Part shown: positions 10,634 to 18,795 of the stretch, piece after piece | Position numbering within the stretch: position 1 is the stretch's first letter | Layout: each line of letters begins with the position of its first letter | The notes under the pieces: model-generated | Databases searched by the model: none | The model's input: only the letters and a program-made list of their open reading frames with translations | Told to the model about the DNA's origin: nothing | Translations under genes and position numbers: made by a program | Assembly: GCF_948329515.1 (NCBI RefSeq) | Contig: NZ_CAOJCN010000018.1 | Coordinates: 61,011 to 125,010, forward strand | DNA length: 64,000 bases | Reading direction: 5' to 3' | DNA from: Cohnella rhizoplanae | Lineage (GTDB): Bacteria > Bacillota > Bacilli > Paenibacillales > Paenibacillaceae

Positions 10634-11537
10634 CACCCTCGTGCGCCATGTCCGCGAAGGTGTCAAGAACGTCTTCCGCAACGGATGGATGTCATTCGCT
10701 TCGATCGGCTCGATCGTCGTGTCGCTGTTCGTGCTGGGGGTGTTCATGCTCCTCGCGCTGAACGTCAATCAATGGGCGGACCAGTTCGACAGCCAGGTTC
10801 AGGTCAACGTCTACCTGGAATCGGATATCGGCCAGTCCAAGATCGACGAGCTCAAGACGCGCATCGGCAATATCGCCGAGGTCAAGCAGGTCACCTTCGT
10901 GTCCAAGGAAGAGGGGCTCGAGAGGCTTCGGCAGGAGCTCGACGAGGACGTGAAGGGCGCGCTTGACGGCTACAAGGACGCCAATCCGCTGCCGGACGCG
11001 TTCGAGGTCGAACTGTTCGACGCGCAGCAGGTGTCGTACGTGGCCAAGCAGATCCTCGCATTTAACGAGACGGACGCCGCCAAGCCCATCCTCAGCGTGA
11101 AGTACGGACAGGGCTACGTGGAAAAGCTGTTCCGCATCACCAACGCCGTACGCAACATCGGCCTGGTCGTCGTGGCGGGGCTCGCGGTCATGGCGATGTT
11201 CCTGATCTCGACGACGATCAAGATGACGATTCTGGCGCGGCGCCGGGAGATCGGCATCATGAAGCTGGTCGGCGCTACCAACAATTTTATCCGATGGCCG
11301 TTCTTCATCGAAGGCGTCATCATCGGGCTGGCCGGCTCGGCGATCACGACGGGGCTGCTGCTGTACGGATATTCCAAGCTGATCGAATCGACGCATTACA
11401 ATGTGGGCCTCATGATGATACAGGTCGTCGATATGAATCAGGTAGGCTGGCTGGTCGGCGGCACGCTGATCGTCCTCGGTACGCTGATCGGCGTATGGGG
11501 CAGCGTCGTCTCGGTCCGCAAGCATTTGAAGGTGTAG
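10623..11537 (+). CDS. ftsX: Cell division permease-like protein FtsX
   Basis: Membrane partner of FtsE, 304 residues, with four hydrophobic segments: one near the N-terminus (SIGSIVVSLFVLGVFMLLAL), an extracellular loop of about 130 residues, then three C-terminal segments. The loop is where partner hydrolases bind in this family. ARRREIGIMKLVGATNNFIR is the conserved cytoplasmic motif. Translationally coupled to ftsE. The M23-type gene that follows after 39 bases is the likely partner. Confidence 0.95.
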   Translation: MKLSTLVRHVREGVKNVFRNGWMSFASIGSIVVSLFVLGVFMLLALNVNQWADQFDSQVQVNVYLESDIGQSKIDELKTRIGNIAEVKQVTFVSKEEGLERLRQELDEDVKGALDGYKDANPLPDAFEVELFDAQQVSYVAKQILAFNETDAAKPILSVKYGQGYVEKLFRITNAVRNIGLVVVAGLAVMAMFLISTTIKMTILARRREIGIMKLVGATNNFIRWPFFIEGVIIGLAGSAITTGLLLYGYSKLIESTHYNVGLMMIQVVDMNQVGWLVGGTLIVLGTLIGVWGSVVSVRKHLKV

Positions 11538-11576
11538 CTCTTGCCGTTCATGCTTAGATGATGGAGGAGAACATTC

Positions 11577-12755
11577 GTGAATAGAAGATTTATCGCGGTT
11601 CTGGTTATGCTGCTGGGCGTCGTATTTCTGATTCGTCCCTACGAGAGCCATGCCGAGACGCAGATGCAGAAGATCGAGCGGCAGCTCAAGGAGATTCAGG
11701 CCCAGATGAATGCCGCCGCGGAAAGCAAAAAAGAGGCCGAGCGGAGAAACGAGGATCTGGCGAACAAAAAGGCGTTGGCCAAGACGGACATGTTCACGCT
11801 GATTAAGCAGATCCAGCAGACTTCTCTGCAGCTGGACACGACGCAAGCGAAGGTCGAAGCCGCGGAAACCAAGCTGCTGAAGACCTCGGCGGAGCTCGAA
11901 TCCGCCGAAGCTTCCAGACAGAACCGTGACGAGCAGCTGCGGGAGCGAATCCGTCTCATTTACATGAACGGCTCCGTCTCGTACTTGGACGTGCTGCTAA
12001 GCTCCAAGAGCTTCTCGGACTTCGTGGGCCGGTTCCAATCGCTGCAGTCCATCATGGAGCAGGACAAGGACGTCCTGTCCAAGACCGAGAGCTACAAAGC
12101 GCTCGTAGCGGATAAAAAGGCGCAGTATGAAGTCGATCTCGCTTCCGTCAAGCGGCTGTACAGCGACATGGCCGACAAAAAAGCCGAGCTCGAGGATCAG
12201 GAGAAAGACAAAGAAGTACTCGTGGCGAGCATCAACCAGAAGATCGAAGAGACCGAGGATATAAGCGAAGAAGCCGAAGCCGCGCTGATGGCGTTCGGCA
12301 AGGAGTACTCCAAGCTCCTGGAAAAGAAAAACCAATTAAAAACCTACTACACGGGCGGCAAGCTGGGCCTTCCGCTCAAGCGCGAATACCGCTTGTCCTC
12401 ACCGTTCGGCTACCGGACCCACCCCGTCAGCGGCCAGAAAAACAAGCTGCATACAGGCTTGGACATGGCGGTCCCGCAGGGCACGCCGGTCTACGCGGCC
12501 GAGTCCGGCACCGTCATCGTCGCCCAGTCCTGGAGCGGTTACGGCAACTGCATCATTATCAACCATGGCGGCGGCCTCTGGACGCTTTACGGACACTTGA
12601 AGCCGGGCGGCATCCTGGTAGAGAAGGGCGAGACCGTCAAGCGCGGAGAAAAGATCGGCCTCGTCGGCATGACCGGCACGGCGACCGGCTATCACCTCCA
12701 CTTCGAGGTCCGCAAAGACGGCACGCCGGTGAACCCTGCGCCATACCTGAAGTAA
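11577..12755 (+). CDS. Murein hydrolase activator / M23 peptidase with coiled coil (EnvC-like)
   Basis: Exported protein of 392 residues. A signal peptide (about 1-24) is followed by a long coiled coil (about 30-250) rich in Lys, Glu and Gln, and by an M23 LytM domain from about residue 257. The zinc-binding pattern looks complete: H292 and D296 in LHTGLD, H340 in YGHL, and H373/H375 in GYHLHFE, so it could be an active endopeptidase, unlike E. coli EnvC. The GTG start at 11577 has GGAGG upstream. It lies just behind ftsEX, where the FtsEX-controlled hydrolase or activator is usually encoded. Confidence 0.9.
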   Translation: MNRRFIAVLVMLLGVVFLIRPYESHAETQMQKIERQLKEIQAQMNAAAESKKEAERRNEDLANKKALAKTDMFTLIKQIQQTSLQLDTTQAKVEAAETKLLKTSAELESAEASRQNRDEQLRERIRLIYMNGSVSYLDVLLSSKSFSDFVGRFQSLQSIMEQDKDVLSKTESYKALVADKKAQYEVDLASVKRLYSDMADKKAELEDQEKDKEVLVASINQKIEETEDISEEAEAALMAFGKEYSKLLEKKNQLKTYYTGGKLGLPLKREYRLSSPFGYRTHPVSGQKNKLHTGLDMAVPQGTPVYAAESGTVIVAQSWSGYGNCIIINHGGGLWTLYGHLKPGGILVEKGETVKRGEKIGLVGMTGTATGYHLHFEVRKDGTPVNPAPYLK

Positions 12756-12774
12756 ACACTCGCATATTGAACAA

Positions 12775-12836
12775 GCAGCCGCTCCTCGAGCGTGCGTCCT
12801 ACCCGTGATCGGGCGGGGCGCCTCGGGAGCGGCTGC
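12775..12836 (+). terminator. Long GC-rich hairpin after the M23 gene
   Basis: An 11-bp perfect inverted repeat (GCAGCCGCTCC at 12775-12785 with GGAGCGGCTGC at 12826-12836) encloses a 40-base loop about 20 bases after the stop codon. Only a short T run follows, so termination is plausible but not strong. Confidence 0.5.
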
Positions 12837-12845
12837 AGCTGTTTC

Positions 12846-13050
12846 GCGCGTTTTAACGATATCCCCTTCGATCAGGTTAAGCATCAGTGTGCGCCTTTTG
12901 AACGGTATCCCTTTCAATCAGGCATTGATTGATCCGTTTACATTAAGTGCTTGTAAGAATGATCCGTTTGCGTTAAGGGCCAGCAAATGCGGAACCGTAT
13001 CAACGAGGGGTGCGTTCGATTGTCCTGCGTGAAGGGGATATCCTTAAAAC
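12846..13050. repeat. Inverted-repeat-bounded element (MITE-like) with three copies of a 28-base repeat
   Basis: The 440-bp gap between the M23 gene and the PDZ gene holds no credible gene. It contains copies of a repeat with core AACGRTATCCCCTTCGATCAGG: one forward at 12846-12876, a more diverged forward copy at 12891-12922 and one inverted at 13024-13050, so the 205-bp segment is bounded by inverted copies. Further copies flank the transposase-like gene (22678-22708 forward, 23807-23834 inverted). An 18-base direct repeat starting TGATCCGTTT also occurs at about 12929 and 12960. A non-autonomous element related to that transposase is a reasonable reading, not proven. Confidence 0.6.
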
Positions 13051-13194
13051 AGGAAAAAGCGTACCCATCAGCACCGCTTGACCAGTATTTGTAATTTATA
13101 TAAATAATGACCGGAAGGATTTGAACTTCGGGCCGTCGAATACGTTAGGTCGGCGTACATATCGGAATCCACATTTGAAAGGCGGGGATTCGGC

Positions 13195-14706
13195 TTGGAT
13201 CTGACGATGGATTGGTTGCGGCTCACGGGAGAGGGCATCGTTGCGCTGCTCCTGTCGCCTTTTCTCTATATAGCGCTGGCGATGGTATGGTGGCATTCGC
13301 GCCAGAGCAACGTTCTGCAGCGCAGATTGTTTCATGTCAGGCTGCGGGGGACGCTGCCGATGACGGCGGCGCGCATCGCAGCCGGCTTCGTATCGGGCAT
13401 CGCGCTATCCGCGCTGGGACTGGCTGCCGGCGCCCCGCTGACGTCGTCGACGCTGGTTTGCGTCTGGATCGCGACCTTCGTCCTTGCGTTGTTCAAACTG
13501 CGCTATGTGTGTCTTGCCTATGCGGCCGGCGCGCTCAGCGTCGTCCAGGTCGTACTGGCCTGGACCGGAGTGCCGAGCGGAGACGATACGATGGAAAGAG
13601 CGGGGCGCGCGCTGCAGGATATCGATGCGCCGTCCTTGCTGTTCCTGGCCGGCCTGCTGCATATTGCGGAAGCGCTTCTCGTACGGCTGCAAGGAGCCCG
13701 TTATGCCACGCCGCTATTTCTGGAGGGCAAGCGCGGCAAGCCGATCGGCGCCTATTCGCTGTCCGGCCTGTGGCCCGTGCCGCTGCTCTGGCTGGTGCCG
13801 GCAACCGGCGGCAGCGGCCTCGAGCTCCCCTGGACGCCGTTATTCGGTCTTGACGGAGGGGCCGGAGCGGCGGTGGCGGGATGGACGCTGGCGGCTTTTC
13901 CGGTGCTGATCGGCTTCACGGACCGGACGGAGACGCAATGGCCCGAGGCCAAGGCCCGGGAGATGAGCGGCGGCTTGCTGCTGTACGGCATCGTAATCGC
14001 GGGGCTTGCGGCGGGCGCTGCGTTTTGGGAGCCGCTTACGATCGTGGCCGGCTTGGCGGCGTTTCTTTTGCACGAAGGACTCCTGTTGTCGGGCAGACGC
14101 CGAGAGCGCGGCCGACACCCGGCATATGTGCAGGATGGGCGGGGCGTCGTGATTCTCGCTGTCATACCGGGAACGCCGGCCGACGAGATGGGCCTGATCG
14201 CAGGCGAGACCGTGAGCAAGGCGAACGGCGTGCGCGTGCGCAGCAAAGAGGAACTGCACGCAGCGCTGCAGCTGCAGCCGGCATTCACGAAGCTGGAAGT
14301 GCTCAATCGCGAAGGGAACGTCAAGTTCGCGCATAGGGCGCGATATGCCGGGGAGCACCATCAGCTGGGCTTGATCCTGGCGCCGGACGAAGACGCCGAG
14401 TACGTCGCCGCGCCTCGTTCTGCGTCTCTGCGTCAAGGGCTGCGGTTAGCGGGGGCCAGGATGCGGGGCCACGGCCGCCGCCGCGGCTCCGGCGGATACG
14501 AGGAGGCGGCCGCGCTTGAGAGCGGGCCGCCGCCAGTCGCGGCTCCGGAATTCGGGCACGGCTTATTGGCACTAACGGACGGCGGCGGGGCAGAACGTGA
14601 AGCGACGATTGGAAGCGAATCCGCAGGAGAGGGTATCCCGAGTGAACCGGCGGCACCAGCGCCTGTACCACCCGGTCTGCCGCCTCGCAGCGAGCGCCGT
14701 AAATAG
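13195..14706 (+). CDS. Polytopic membrane protein with PDZ domain
   Basis: Protein of 503 residues with about seven or eight hydrophobic segments in the first 300 residues, then a PDZ domain at about 320-390 (VVILAVIPGTPADEMGLIAG) and an Arg/Ala-rich cytoplasmic-like tail. A homologue in this position behind ftsEX is common in Paenibacillaceae; its function is not established. The TTG at 13195 is used because AAAGGCGGGG lies 7 bases upstream; an ATG at 13207 is an alternative. From recall, an S41 (CtpA-type) peptidase gene often sits between the M23 and PDZ genes in relatives; here that place holds only the repeat element. Confidence 0.75.
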   Translation: MDLTMDWLRLTGEGIVALLLSPFLYIALAMVWWHSRQSNVLQRRLFHVRLRGTLPMTAARIAAGFVSGIALSALGLAAGAPLTSSTLVCVWIATFVLALFKLRYVCLAYAAGALSVVQVVLAWTGVPSGDDTMERAGRALQDIDAPSLLFLAGLLHIAEALLVRLQGARYATPLFLEGKRGKPIGAYSLSGLWPVPLLWLVPATGGSGLELPWTPLFGLDGGAGAAVAGWTLAAFPVLIGFTDRTETQWPEAKAREMSGGLLLYGIVIAGLAAGAAFWEPLTIVAGLAAFLLHEGLLLSGRRRERGRHPAYVQDGRGVVILAVIPGTPADEMGLIAGETVSKANGVRVRSKEELHAALQLQPAFTKLEVLNREGNVKFAHRARYAGEHHQLGLILAPDEDAEYVAAPRSASLRQGLRLAGARMRGHGRRRGSGGYEEAAALESGPPPVAAPEFGHGLLALTDGGGAEREATIGSESAGEGIPSEPAAPAPVPPGLPPRSERRK

Positions 14707-14766
14707 AACAGCAGGCGCTCCTCCTTCACCGGGCGCCTTGTCAAAACGGACCCTGACCGGATCCGT

Positions 14767-14795
14767 TTGACAGAAAATCGGTTGTTCGCTAATAT
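14767..14795 (+). promoter_or_regulatory. Sigma-A promoter of the ykkCD transcript
   Basis: TTGACA at 14767-14772 and TAATAT at 14790-14795 are separated by exactly 17 bases, just upstream of the riboswitch aptamer. Confidence 0.8.
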
Positions 14796-14809
14796 GGATG
14801 GGATTCGTC

Positions 14810-14981
14810 CTCTAGGGTTCCGGGGCGGCTGCGGCCGGCTGTCTGGTCCAAGGGAGGGCGCGCCGGCCGCTCGCGCGGCAGGCGTCACGGAGGGACAAAA
14901 GCCCGGGAGTATCAGAGCGTACGGCGGCTTGGCGACGATTTTTGTCGCGCGCCGTGCGCGCCGATGCTTCCGGGCTTTTTT
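14810..14981 (+). ncRNA. Guanidine-I (ykkC) riboswitch with terminator platform
   Basis: The leader contains the conserved blocks of the guanidine-I aptamer in order: CTAGGGTTCCGG near 14812, CTGGTCCAAGGGAGG near 14843 and CACGGAGGGACAAAAGCCC near 14886. The last block (AAAGCCCGGGAG) can pair with CTTCCGGGCTTT at about 14967-14979, which is followed by T residues, forming an intrinsic terminator. In this class guanidinium binding stabilises the aptamer and prevents the terminator, turning the gene on. It sits between a sigma-A promoter and ykkC, as expected for a guanidinium exporter. Confidence 0.93.
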
Positions 14982-15010
14982 GACATGTTGGACCAAGGGG
15001 GTATTACGTT

Positions 15011-15370
15011 ATGGCAAAGTATTGGGTGCTGCTTGTTACGGCCGGCATTACGGAGGTCGGTTGGGTGTCCGGACTCAAGCATGCTTCGAGCTGGTGGGAA
15101 TGGCTGTTGACCGCGATCGCGTTGGCCTTTTCTTTCTGGAGCTTGATGGAGGTGACCCGCGTTCTGCCGGTGGGGACGGCCTATGCGGCCTTTACCGGCA
15201 TCGGCGCGGCGGGCACGGTCGTCGGAGAGGCGCTATTCTACGGCGGCGAGCTTAGCGCGGCCAAGCTGTCGCTGGTCGGATTGATGATCGTCGGCATCAT
15301 CGGTCTCAAGGCAACGTCGGGCTCGAAGCCGGCTCAGCCTGCGGCGGGCAAAGAGAGGGGGGCATCCTGA
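15011..15370 (+). CDS. ykkC: Small multidrug resistance family transporter subunit YkkC
   Basis: Four-helix SMR protein of 119 residues, one half of a paired transporter. The essential membrane glutamate is Glu14 in TAGITEVGWVSGLKH, and LPVGTAYAAFTGIGAAGTV is the conserved third-helix region. The sequence closely resembles B. subtilis YkkC. Its place behind a guanidine-I riboswitch points to proton-coupled guanidinium export rather than general drug efflux. The C-terminus has a short Lys/Pro/Ala-rich tail. Its stop overlaps the ATG of ykkD by one base. Confidence 0.92.
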   Translation: MAKYWVLLVTAGITEVGWVSGLKHASSWWEWLLTAIALAFSFWSLMEVTRVLPVGTAYAAFTGIGAAGTVVGEALFYGGELSAAKLSLVGLMIVGIIGLKATSGSKPAQPAAGKERGAS

Positions 15371-15687
15371 TGGCATGGATCTATCTGATCGGCGCGGGAC
15401 TGTTCGAGGTCGCGGGGACGGTCGGGCTAAACCGCTGGAGCAGCCGCAGGGACGCAGGGGGCCTAGCTATTATCTGCGTCAGCTTTTTGTTCAGCTTTGG
15501 CTTGCTGACCGCGGCGATGCAGGACATCTCCATGGGAACCGCCTACGCGGTATGGACGGGGATCGGATCGGTCGGCGCTACCGTGCTCGGCATGGTGCTT
15601 TATGGAGAGTCGCGGCAGGCCTCGAGACTCTTTTTCCTTGCGTTAGTCATCGCCGCCGCAGTCGGCCTTAAAATGATCGGCGAATAA
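15370..15687 (+). CDS. ykkD: Small multidrug resistance family transporter subunit YkkD
   Basis: Second SMR subunit, 105 residues, four transmembrane helices, with Glu13 in GAGLFEVAGTVGLN and the motif MGTAYAVWTGIGSVGATVLG. Together with YkkC it should form a heteromeric antiporter. The start codon overlaps the ykkC stop (TGATG), giving equal expression from the riboswitch-controlled transcript. A terminator follows directly. Confidence 0.92.
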   Translation: MAWIYLIGAGLFEVAGTVGLNRWSSRRDAGGLAIICVSFLFSFGLLTAAMQDISMGTAYAVWTGIGSVGATVLGMVLYGESRQASRLFFLALVIAAAVGLKMIGE

Positions 15688-15690
15688 ATA

Positions 15691-15710
15691 AACCCCGCAT
15701 GGCGGGGTTG
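15691..15710. terminator. Terminator between ykkD and the convergent zinc-ribbon gene
   Basis: A hairpin AACCCCGC-ATG-GCGGGGTT lies three bases after the ykkD stop and faces the 3' end of the minus-strand gene. Flanking sequence is AT-containing on both sides but there is no long T run. Confidence 0.65.
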
Positions 15711-15726
15711 CAATTATCGTTCCTAT

Positions 15727-16848
15727 TTATTCTAACGGCGGCGCCTGCTGGCTGCTGGCGTACCACAGTACGAGCGCTGCTACGACCGCGAGGCACGCGA
15801 GCACGAAAAACGTGATTTTCCATGCGCTGCGCGGCGCTTTGCCGGAGACGAGACCGGTCTGGCCGTTTACCATAAAGCGGTATGGCTTGGACTTGTACGT
15901 ATAGTTGGCGTTCCAGGCGGGCAGCAGCAGATGCTTATAAGTCTGATCGGAGTAGCCGGTGTCAATTTTAAGCGAGCGGACCTCGTCGCCGCCGATCTCC
16001 GAGCGGATGTCGCCGCGCAGGGCGTCGTCGATCCGCGCCTTCGCTTCCTCCCAGCCGCGGCCGCGGCCGATGGAGTAGCGTTCTGCGATATAGCCGCTTA
16101 AATATTCCGGCTTATAGCCGAGCAAGCCGTTCAGCTCGAAGTCGCCCAGCCGCTCGAGCAGCTTGGCGTCGTACTGACCGGAGGCCGGGACCAGCACGTC
16201 GTTGAAAAAGCGGTCGTATTCGCCGCTGACCCAATGCCAGACCGTGTAGCGCTGCTGCTCGGTGTAGGTCTCGGTCTTGCCGTTCACGACGCGCGTCTTG
16301 GTCACCGTCCGGTAGTGATAATCTCCGCGCTCGGCCGAGTACGAGGAAGACGTGCCCGCGTCGTACGTCCAGTAAGGGATGTAGATGCCCGCGAGCCGCG
16401 CGCTCGTATTTTCCCGTTTAAAGGAGCTGGGCAGAAACCAGAGCTTCTTTTTCCATGCGCGGAAGGCGGCCGTCGCGTCATCCCTGTCGATCCGGAACGG
16501 AATGAGCGACTCCGGCTTGATGTTCGCGGTGTCGGGCTGCGGCAGCACCTTGGCCGAACCGCAGAACGGGCATAACGTAGCGGTCTGCCGGGCGGGAATC
16601 AGGCTCTCGCCGCCGCAGCTGCCGCATTTGACCGTCTGCTGCGACATGCCCCAGTCGGTGTCCTCATCCTCTTTGCCGTCATCCAGCTCATGCTCGCGGG
16701 GAATGGAGGCATCCGTCGCGATTTCCTGCAGCCTGCCGCAGTATTGGCATTTCATCCGCTGGCTGTCCGCGTCGAACAGCATCGGGCCCCCGCAGCTCTC
16801 GCAGGGGAACTGGATGACCTCCTGTGCGGATTGCGTGTCCATGGCCAT
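15727..16848 (-). CDS. Membrane-anchored double zinc-ribbon protein
   Basis: Protein of 373 residues of no firmly known function. It starts with two zinc ribbons (CESCGGPMLF...CQYCG at about 16-38 and CGSCGGESLI...CPFCG at about 75-97), continues with a soluble aromatic-rich domain (YIPYWTYDAGTSSSYSAERG), and ends with one transmembrane segment near residues 343-363. It is expected to be bound to the membrane with most of the protein on one side. The start lies 6 bases after the stop of the SPFH gene, so the two form an operon and may work together at the membrane. Confidence 0.75.
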   Translation of the reverse strand: MAMDTQSAQEVIQFPCESCGGPMLFDADSQRMKCQYCGRLQEIATDASIPREHELDDGKEDEDTDWGMSQQTVKCGSCGGESLIPARQTATLCPFCGSAKVLPQPDTANIKPESLIPFRIDRDDATAAFRAWKKKLWFLPSSFKRENTSARLAGIYIPYWTYDAGTSSSYSAERGDYHYRTVTKTRVVNGKTETYTEQQRYTVWHWVSGEYDRFFNDVLVPASGQYDAKLLERLGDFELNGLLGYKPEYLSGYIAERYSIGRGRGWEEAKARIDDALRGDIRSEIGGDEVRSLKIDTGYSDQTYKHLLLPAWNANYTYKSKPYRFMVNGQTGLVSGKAPRSAWKITFFVLACLAVVAALVLWYASSQQAPPLE

Positions 16849-16854
16849 CCCGGT

Positions 16855-17955
16855 CTACACCTTCGTTCCGCAGCTGGAGCAGAACTTCGCGCCCGGCGCG
16901 AGCGGCTGCCCGCATTCCGAGCAGAACTTTTTCGCCGATGCAGGAGCCGCGTCGCCGCCGCTTGGCGCAACGCCGCCAACCTGCGCGGCCCGTTCGCTAG
17001 CTGCTGCGCCGCTGCCGGCGCTAGGAGTCGCCGGCTCGCCGCCCGCGCCCTGCGCGGCGCTTCCTCCGGCGCCCGCGGATGCCTGCTGCTGCGGTTCGCC
17101 TGGCCGCATCATCTGGCTCATCGCCTGTCCCATCGCCATGCCGGCGCCCAGCCCGATGCCCGTGCCGGCCGAGCCGTCGGCCGGGTTGTTCGCGGCTTCG
17201 CGCAGCGCCTCGGCCGCCTGATACTTCATGTACTGGTCGAGATTGCCCGCGATGTTCATCGACGACCTGCGGTCGATCGTCTTCTCGACTTCCTCCGGTA
17301 GCGACAGATTCTCGATCGTAAGGGCGGTCAGCCAGAGCCCCATCGCCATGAAGTGAGCCTGCAGCTTGTCGGCGGCCGCCCGGCCTAATTCATCGTACGA
17401 AGCGGCCAGGTCGATGACCGGAATCTTCGATTCGCCGAGCAGATCGCTCACGCCGGAGACGATGACCGACTTGAGGTAGCCGGCCACGTTTTCCGCCGAG
17501 AAGTCCTGCTGCGTCCCGAAGATCTCCTTCAGGAACACCGCGGGATCGTTCACCTTAAGCGCATAGTTGCCGAAGCCCCTGAGGCGGACCATCCCGAACT
17601 CCGCGTCGCGCATGATGACCGGATTGGTCGTGCCCCACTTGAGCTGCGTGAAGTTGCGCGTGCTGACGAAGAAGACGTCGGCTTTGAACGGAGAGTTGAA
17701 GCCGTACTTCCAGGACTTCAGCGCCGTCAGGACCGGCATGTTCTGCGTGCTCAGCGTGTACGTGCCCGGGCCGAATACGTCCGCGATCTGTCCTTCGTTT
17801 ACGAATATGGCCGATTGCGACTCGCGTACGACGAGCTTCGCGCCCATCTTGATCGCGTTGTCGTAGACGGGGAACCGGTATACCATCGAGCCTGTGTCGT
17901 CCAGCCACTCGATTACCTCGATGAATTGGCCTTTGATGAAATCAAAAAGTCCCAT
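16855..17955 (-). CDS. SPFH-domain protein with C-terminal zinc ribbon (YdjI-like)
   Basis: Protein of 366 residues. It has an SPFH/band-7-like domain in the first 250 residues (VVRESQSAIFVNEGQIADVFGPGTY), a low-complexity Ala/Gly/Gln region with AGMAMGQAMSQMM, and a C-terminal zinc ribbon (CSECGQPLAPGAKFCSSCG). Relatives (B. subtilis YdjI and virion-core-like proteins) gather at the membrane and are linked to envelope stress and phage-shock-type systems. It is the first gene of a two-gene operon with the double zinc-ribbon membrane protein. The gap of about 180 bp to the divergent yCXB-like gene holds no clear element. Confidence 0.82.
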   Translation of the reverse strand: MGLFDFIKGQFIEVIEWLDDTGSMVYRFPVYDNAIKMGAKLVVRESQSAIFVNEGQIADVFGPGTYTLSTQNMPVLTALKSWKYGFNSPFKADVFFVSTRNFTQLKWGTTNPVIMRDAEFGMVRLRGFGNYALKVNDPAVFLKEIFGTQQDFSAENVAGYLKSVIVSGVSDLLGESKIPVIDLAASYDELGRAAADKLQAHFMAMGLWLTALTIENLSLPEEVEKTIDRRSSMNIAGNLDQYMKYQAAEALREAANNPADGSAGTGIGLGAGMAMGQAMSQMMRPGEPQQQASAGAGGSAAQGAGGEPATPSAGSGAAASERAAQVGGVAPSGGDAAPASAKKFCSECGQPLAPGAKFCSSCGTKV

Positions 17956-18135
17956 GTTCAGCCTCCGTTCGCTTTCGTTTGCAGGTTTGCATTCATTATA
18001 AGCTTTACCCCGCTTTTGTTCGATAAAATGTTGTTAAACGATCAGGGGCGTAACCGGTATGTCCGGCATCGGGTTTTGTCTTATAATGGTATCAAAAAGA
18101 GGCGCCGGCACGCGAGGCGTGCACAGGGGGCAGCT

Positions 18136-18723
18136 ATGGCAAGGATCGTGGAAGCGGAATTCGAGACGACGGAGCGGGACATCGTCGCCTTGAACATGAG
18201 ACATTTTTTGGGGAGCCCGGGATTCGTATTCTTTATGCTTGTATGCGGGGCGAATATGCTCTATATGCTGCTGACGCTGCTCGCGGAGGGAGCGGGGGCG
18301 GCCGATGGCTTCCACTTCGTCCAGTGGCTGCTGCTGGGCTTCGGCTTGTTCATTCCCGCATCGACCTACTTGCGGGCCGTTCAGGCGGTGAAGCGGCGAT
18401 TTGCCGGGGAGAGACGGCATTATGCGTTTGACGAGACGGGCTTCAGCTACCGTACGCCGTCCGCGCAGGGGCGGGTCGACTGGCCGGACGTCCGGCGCTT
18501 CGCGATCGCGCGCCGCATGGTCGTCCTATACGTCGGCCGGAAGGGCGTCAGCCTGATCCCCGAGCGGAGTCTGGCGAGCCGGGAGGATCTGGCGCAGGTG
18601 AAGGACTGGGTCCGGCAAAAGGTCAACCCGGAAACCGCGCGCCGCGCCGCGAGAAACCGAATGCTGCTATACGCAGGCATCGCGGCCGCCGTCATCGTCG
18701 CCGTCGTGCTTGCGTTCGTTTAA
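18136..18723 (+). CDS. YcxB-like membrane protein
   Basis: Protein of 195 residues with two hydrophobic segments near residues 28-75, a C-terminal YcxB-type domain (YAFDETGFSYRTPSAQGRVD, ALVxx-like WPDVRRFAI) and a final hydrophobic segment at the extreme C-terminus. The family has no assigned function. The ATG at 18136 is preceded by AGGGGG; an open frame extends upstream but lacks such a site. It appears monocistronic and ends before a terminator. Confidence 0.7.
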   Translation: MARIVEAEFETTERDIVALNMRHFLGSPGFVFFMLVCGANMLYMLLTLLAEGAGAADGFHFVQWLLLGFGLFIPASTYLRAVQAVKRRFAGERRHYAFDETGFSYRTPSAQGRVDWPDVRRFAIARRMVVLYVGRKGVSLIPERSLASREDLAQVKDWVRQKVNPETARRAARNRMLLYAGIAAAVIVAVVLAFV

Positions 18724-18744
18724 GGCATCTTCAGCACTATGACA

Positions 18745-18786
18745 AAAGCCTCCGCAGCGAACGAACGCTGACAGAGGCTTCTTTTT
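18745..18786. terminator. Terminator after the YcxB-like gene, shared with motB
   Basis: A hairpin with AAGCCTC (about 18746) pairing GAGGCTT (ending 18780) and an inner CAGCG/CGCTG stem is followed by CTTTTTAT on the plus strand. On the minus strand the same hairpin is followed by TTTTGTC, so it can also end the motA-motB transcript. Confidence 0.75.
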
Positions 18787-18795
18787 ATCGATCGG

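Noticed and set aside
12805..13032. 75-codon frame between the M23 and PDZ genes
   Set aside because: It runs through the repeat copies and hairpin, lacks a ribosome binding site and shows no family resemblance.
14767..15255. 162-codon frame over the ykkC leader
   Set aside because: It overlaps the promoter, the guanidine-I riboswitch and ykkC in another frame.
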